NCBI GenBank assembly: GCA_051747965.1
Contig: JBNJGS010000004.1
Location: 1 to 64,000, forward strand
Direction of reading: 5' to 3'
DNA length: 64,000 bases
Origin: JAQIBY01 sp051747965
GTDB lineage: Bacteria > Bacteroidota > Bacteroidia > Bacteroidales > ML635J-15
Part shown: piece by piece, positions 61,905 to 64,000 of the stretch
Layout of the letters: every line of letters begins with the position of its first letter
How positions within the stretch are numbered: the stretch's first letter is position 1
The notes under the pieces: generated by a model
Database searches by the model: none
What the model saw: only the letters and a program-made list of their open reading frames with translations
What the model was told of the DNA's origin: nothing
Translations under genes and position numbers: made by a program

Positions 61905-62438
61905 ATGAAAAAGTACTTGTTATTTGCTTATGCTTTGCTTTTCATCTTGATGTCATCATGCCAAAAGCTGGATGAATTGACCCAATTTGAAATGGATTAT
62001 CAGGAAACTGTCATCATCCCGGCCTCGGTGGAAGCCAATATACCGTATGAAATACAGACTCCTGAAATCACAACCAACGCAGAATCTGAGTTCGAAGTTC
62101 ATGATACCAGAAAGGAAAATATTGAGGAAATTAAACTCAATGAACTGAAACTAAGTCTGATTGACCCCGATGACGGGAATTTTGATTTCCTTAACGAGAT
62201 ATCTGTTTATTTGAGTACAGAGCAGTTGCCGGAAATCAAAGTGGCATGGAAGGAAGATATCCCGGAAAATGCCTTACAAGCCTTGCAGCTCAATACCAGT
62301 GATGAGAATATCGGAGAATACATCAAGCAGGAATCCTTCCGGCTTCGGATAGAAACCACTACTGACAAAGTGATTACCCGCGATCATGAGATTCAGCTTG
62401 ATGCTGTCTTTCTGGTAAATGCTAAACTTATCAAATAG
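61905..62438 (+). CDS. Small lipoprotein of unknown function
   Basis: A 177-residue lipoprotein from the ATG at 61905, which gives the signal MKKYLLFAYALLFILMSSC; an in-frame ATG five codons upstream would add MFNDC. The mature part is one beta-sandwich-like domain (FEMDYQETVIIPASVEANIP; LKLSLIDPDDGNFDFLNEIS; FRLRIETTTDKVITRDHEIQ), similar in flavour to several Bacteroidota envelope lipoproteins. No catalytic motif or recognised family. It lies 43 bp after the large T9SS protein gene. Confidence 0.72.
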   Translation: MKKYLLFAYALLFILMSSCQKLDELTQFEMDYQETVIIPASVEANIPYEIQTPEITTNAESEFEVHDTRKENIEEIKLNELKLSLIDPDDGNFDFLNEISVYLSTEQLPEIKVAWKEDIPENALQALQLNTSDENIGEYIKQESFRLRIETTTDKVITRDHEIQLDAVFLVNAKLIK

Positions 62439-62487
62439 TTGTCTGTCTGATTTTTCATTGGTTCGCTGCTGCAATTTTTTTTGAGAG

Positions 62488-62519
62488 TTTGTTATAACAA
62501 CTATTTTTATCTATATTTA
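62488..62519 (+). promoter_or_regulatory. Promoter of the catalase gene
   Basis: TTTG (62488-62491), a 20 bp spacer, then TATATTTA (62512-62519, seven of eight TAnnTTTG positions). This gives initiation near 62525 and a 20 nt leader before the ATG at 62545. A second overlapping -7-like TATTTTTA is at 62502-62509. Confidence 0.52.
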
Positions 62520-62544
62520 AAAATCATCTAAAAACGTTGTGTCT

Positions 62545-63984
62545 ATGAAAAAGAAGAAACTAACAACAACAGGTGGAGCGCCCATCAGGAATAATCAAAA
62601 TTCTATAACTGCAGGCAAACGCGGCCCGGTATTAATCCAGGACTATCAATTGCTGGAAAAGCTGGCACATCAAAACCGTGAACGCATACCTGAACGGGTG
62701 GTACATGCTAAAGGCTGGGGAGCACAGGGAACCTTTACTGTGACTGATGATATCACAAAGTATTCCTGTGCAAAAATTTTCAATGAAATCGGAAAGAAAA
62801 CTCCGATGCTGGCCAGGTTTTCTACTGTGGCAGGTGAGCAAGGCGCTGCTGATGCCGAACGTGATGTCAGAGGTTTTGCGCTGAAGTTCTATACCGAAGA
62901 AGGAAACTGGGACATGGTGGGCAATAATACACCGGTCTTCTTTGTTCGCGACGGATATAAATTTCCGGATTTCATCCATACCCAAAAACGGCATCCCAAA
63001 ACCAACTTAAGGTCAAATACTGCCAAATGGGACTTCTGGTCAAAAACTCCGGAAAGTTTGCATCAGGTTACCATTTTGCATTCCGACAGAGGCATTCCGG
63101 CCACCCCAATGCACATGAACGGATATGGTTCGCATACATATAGTTTCTGGAATGAAAAAGGGGAGAGATTCTGGGTGAAATTTCACTTTAAAACTCAGCA
63201 GGGACACAAAACCCTGACCAATGAGGAAGCGGCAAAAGCCATAGGTGAATCCCGTGAAACGTATCAGGAAGCCATCAATGAAGCCATAGAATCTGGAGAT
63301 TTTCCCAAATGGACTTTTTATATACAGGTGATGCCTGAGAAGGATGCTGAAAAAATGCCATTCAATCCTTTTGATATTACCAAAGTGTGGCCTCACGGAG
63401 ATTTTCCGCTGATAAAAGTGGGTGAATTCGAATTGAACAAAATTCCGCCCAACTATTTTGTCTATATTGAAAATGCGGCTTTTTCTCCTTCCAACGTGGT
63501 TCCGGGCATTGGATACTCTCCTGATAAAATGCTACAGGCCAGAGTCTTTTCTTATCCTGATGCTCACAGGTACCGCCTGGGTACACATTATGAAATGTTG
63601 CCGCCAAACAGACCTGTGAATGAAGTGAATCATTATCATAAGGATGGTGCAATGCGCTTTTTTGAGAATTTCGAGGAAAATCCCGATGCATTTTACGAAC
63701 CAAATCAGTTTGACGGACCGGTAGAAGAAAGCGGACCTGTCGAACCTCCGCTCAGAATTGACGGAGATGCAGACCGGTATGATAATGAAGATGATGATGA
63801 TTATACCCAGGCAGGGAATTTGTTCCGCCTGTTCAATGATGAACAGAAACAGCGGTTGTTTGATAATATCGCAGGTGAAATGGAAGGTGTGCCTGAAGAT
63901 ATCATTAAAAAACAGATTGAATTGTTTGATGCTGCTGATAAAGCTTACGGCGAAGGGGTAAGGAAAGCCCTCGGATGGAAATAA
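62545..63984 (+). CDS. Small-subunit monofunctional catalase
   Basis: A 479-residue heme catalase (2 H2O2 to O2 and water) from the ATG at 62545; the GTG two codons upstream is less likely. The catalytic histidine is H54 in ERVVHAKGWG, the distal Asn lies in VGNNTPVFFVRDG, and the proximal heme tyrosine is Y337 in RVFSYPDAHRYRLG. The active-site sequence has W and Q (AKGWGAQG) where most members have A/T and F/Y. The size and lack of a C-terminal flavodoxin-like domain place it in the clade 1/3 small catalases. No signal peptide, so cytoplasmic. It has its own promoter and is complete 16 bp before the window end. Confidence 0.95.
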   Translation: MKKKKLTTTGGAPIRNNQNSITAGKRGPVLIQDYQLLEKLAHQNRERIPERVVHAKGWGAQGTFTVTDDITKYSCAKIFNEIGKKTPMLARFSTVAGEQGAADAERDVRGFALKFYTEEGNWDMVGNNTPVFFVRDGYKFPDFIHTQKRHPKTNLRSNTAKWDFWSKTPESLHQVTILHSDRGIPATPMHMNGYGSHTYSFWNEKGERFWVKFHFKTQQGHKTLTNEEAAKAIGESRETYQEAINEAIESGDFPKWTFYIQVMPEKDAEKMPFNPFDITKVWPHGDFPLIKVGEFELNKIPPNYFVYIENAAFSPSNVVPGIGYSPDKMLQARVFSYPDAHRYRLGTHYEMLPPNRPVNEVNHYHKDGAMRFFENFEENPDAFYEPNQFDGPVEESGPVEPPLRIDGDADRYDNEDDDDYTQAGNLFRLFNDEQKQRLFDNIAGEMEGVPEDIIKKQIELFDAADKAYGEGVRKALGWK

Positions 63985-64000
63985 ATTTAGTCTTTTTTTC

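Overview
This 64 kb window comes from a Bacteroidota chromosome. The evidence is seven secreted proteins with type IX secretion (T9SS) C-terminal sorting domains, gliding-motility-type SprB and PKD repeats, Bacteroidota-restricted families (DUF3822, DUF5606, PUR/DUF3276, the long NusB form, YbbR-like, DUF1573) and promoter-like TAnnTTTG boxes. An indolepyruvate oxidoreductase, a flavodoxin and a rubrerythrin-like diiron protein occur beside a catalase, a glutathione peroxidase and two methionine sulfoxide reductases. This suggests an anaerobic or microaerophilic lineage that tolerates oxygen, perhaps Bacteroidales/Marinilabiliales-like; the placement below phylum is inference. No IS element, prophage, CRISPR array, tRNA or rRNA was recognised.

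Layout. 0-1.3 kb: the 3' end of an FnIII-like T9SS cargo gene. 1.4-3.2 kb: secreted MsrB and, convergently, a RecD/Pif1-like helicase. 3.4-11.5 kb: a rightward run of a pilin-like membrane protein, DUF3822, rsmD, aroB-aroA-aroC (the last shikimate steps, with overlapping genes) and an AddB-like nuclease whose start overlaps the aroC stop. 11.5-14 kb: an outer-membrane TPR/PD40 protein with two OmpA domains. 14-18.3 kb: YjbQ, IorA-IorB and a POT-type transporter. 18.3-28 kb: a barrel-LRR fusion, an M4 metalloprotease (T9SS cargo), a Ste24-like M48 protease, flavodoxin, a diiron protein, a lipoprotein and another T9SS cargo. 28.2-39.1 kb: a papain-like peptidase followed by three large T9SS proteins that share modules in a mosaic pattern.

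39-48 kb is mostly housekeeping: an ECF sigma factor with a small secreted partner, uvrA, and a leftward seven-gene series nusB-DUF1573-yajC-ybbR-coaE-terB/dnaJ-DUF5606. 48-53 kb: a PUR protein, fRMsr and periplasmic GPx (divergent), and a tightly overlapped four-gene ABC importer of the FecBCD/BtuFCD type ending in a 76-residue membrane protein. 53.3-56.7 kb: dihydrolipoyl dehydrogenase and a barrel protein/S41 protease pair. 56.8-64 kb: a 1675-residue SBBP/PKD/SprB T9SS protein, a small lipoprotein and a catalase.

The most notable parts are the mosaic adhesin cluster at 29.7-39.1 kb, the barrel-LRR fusion, the tandem-OmpA protein, the pilin-like/DUF3822/rsmD operon, the divergent chorismate synthase and the ferredoxin-less IorA. 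No T9SS core machinery gene lies in the window. Nothing was searched against databases; all names rest on motifs, length and context.
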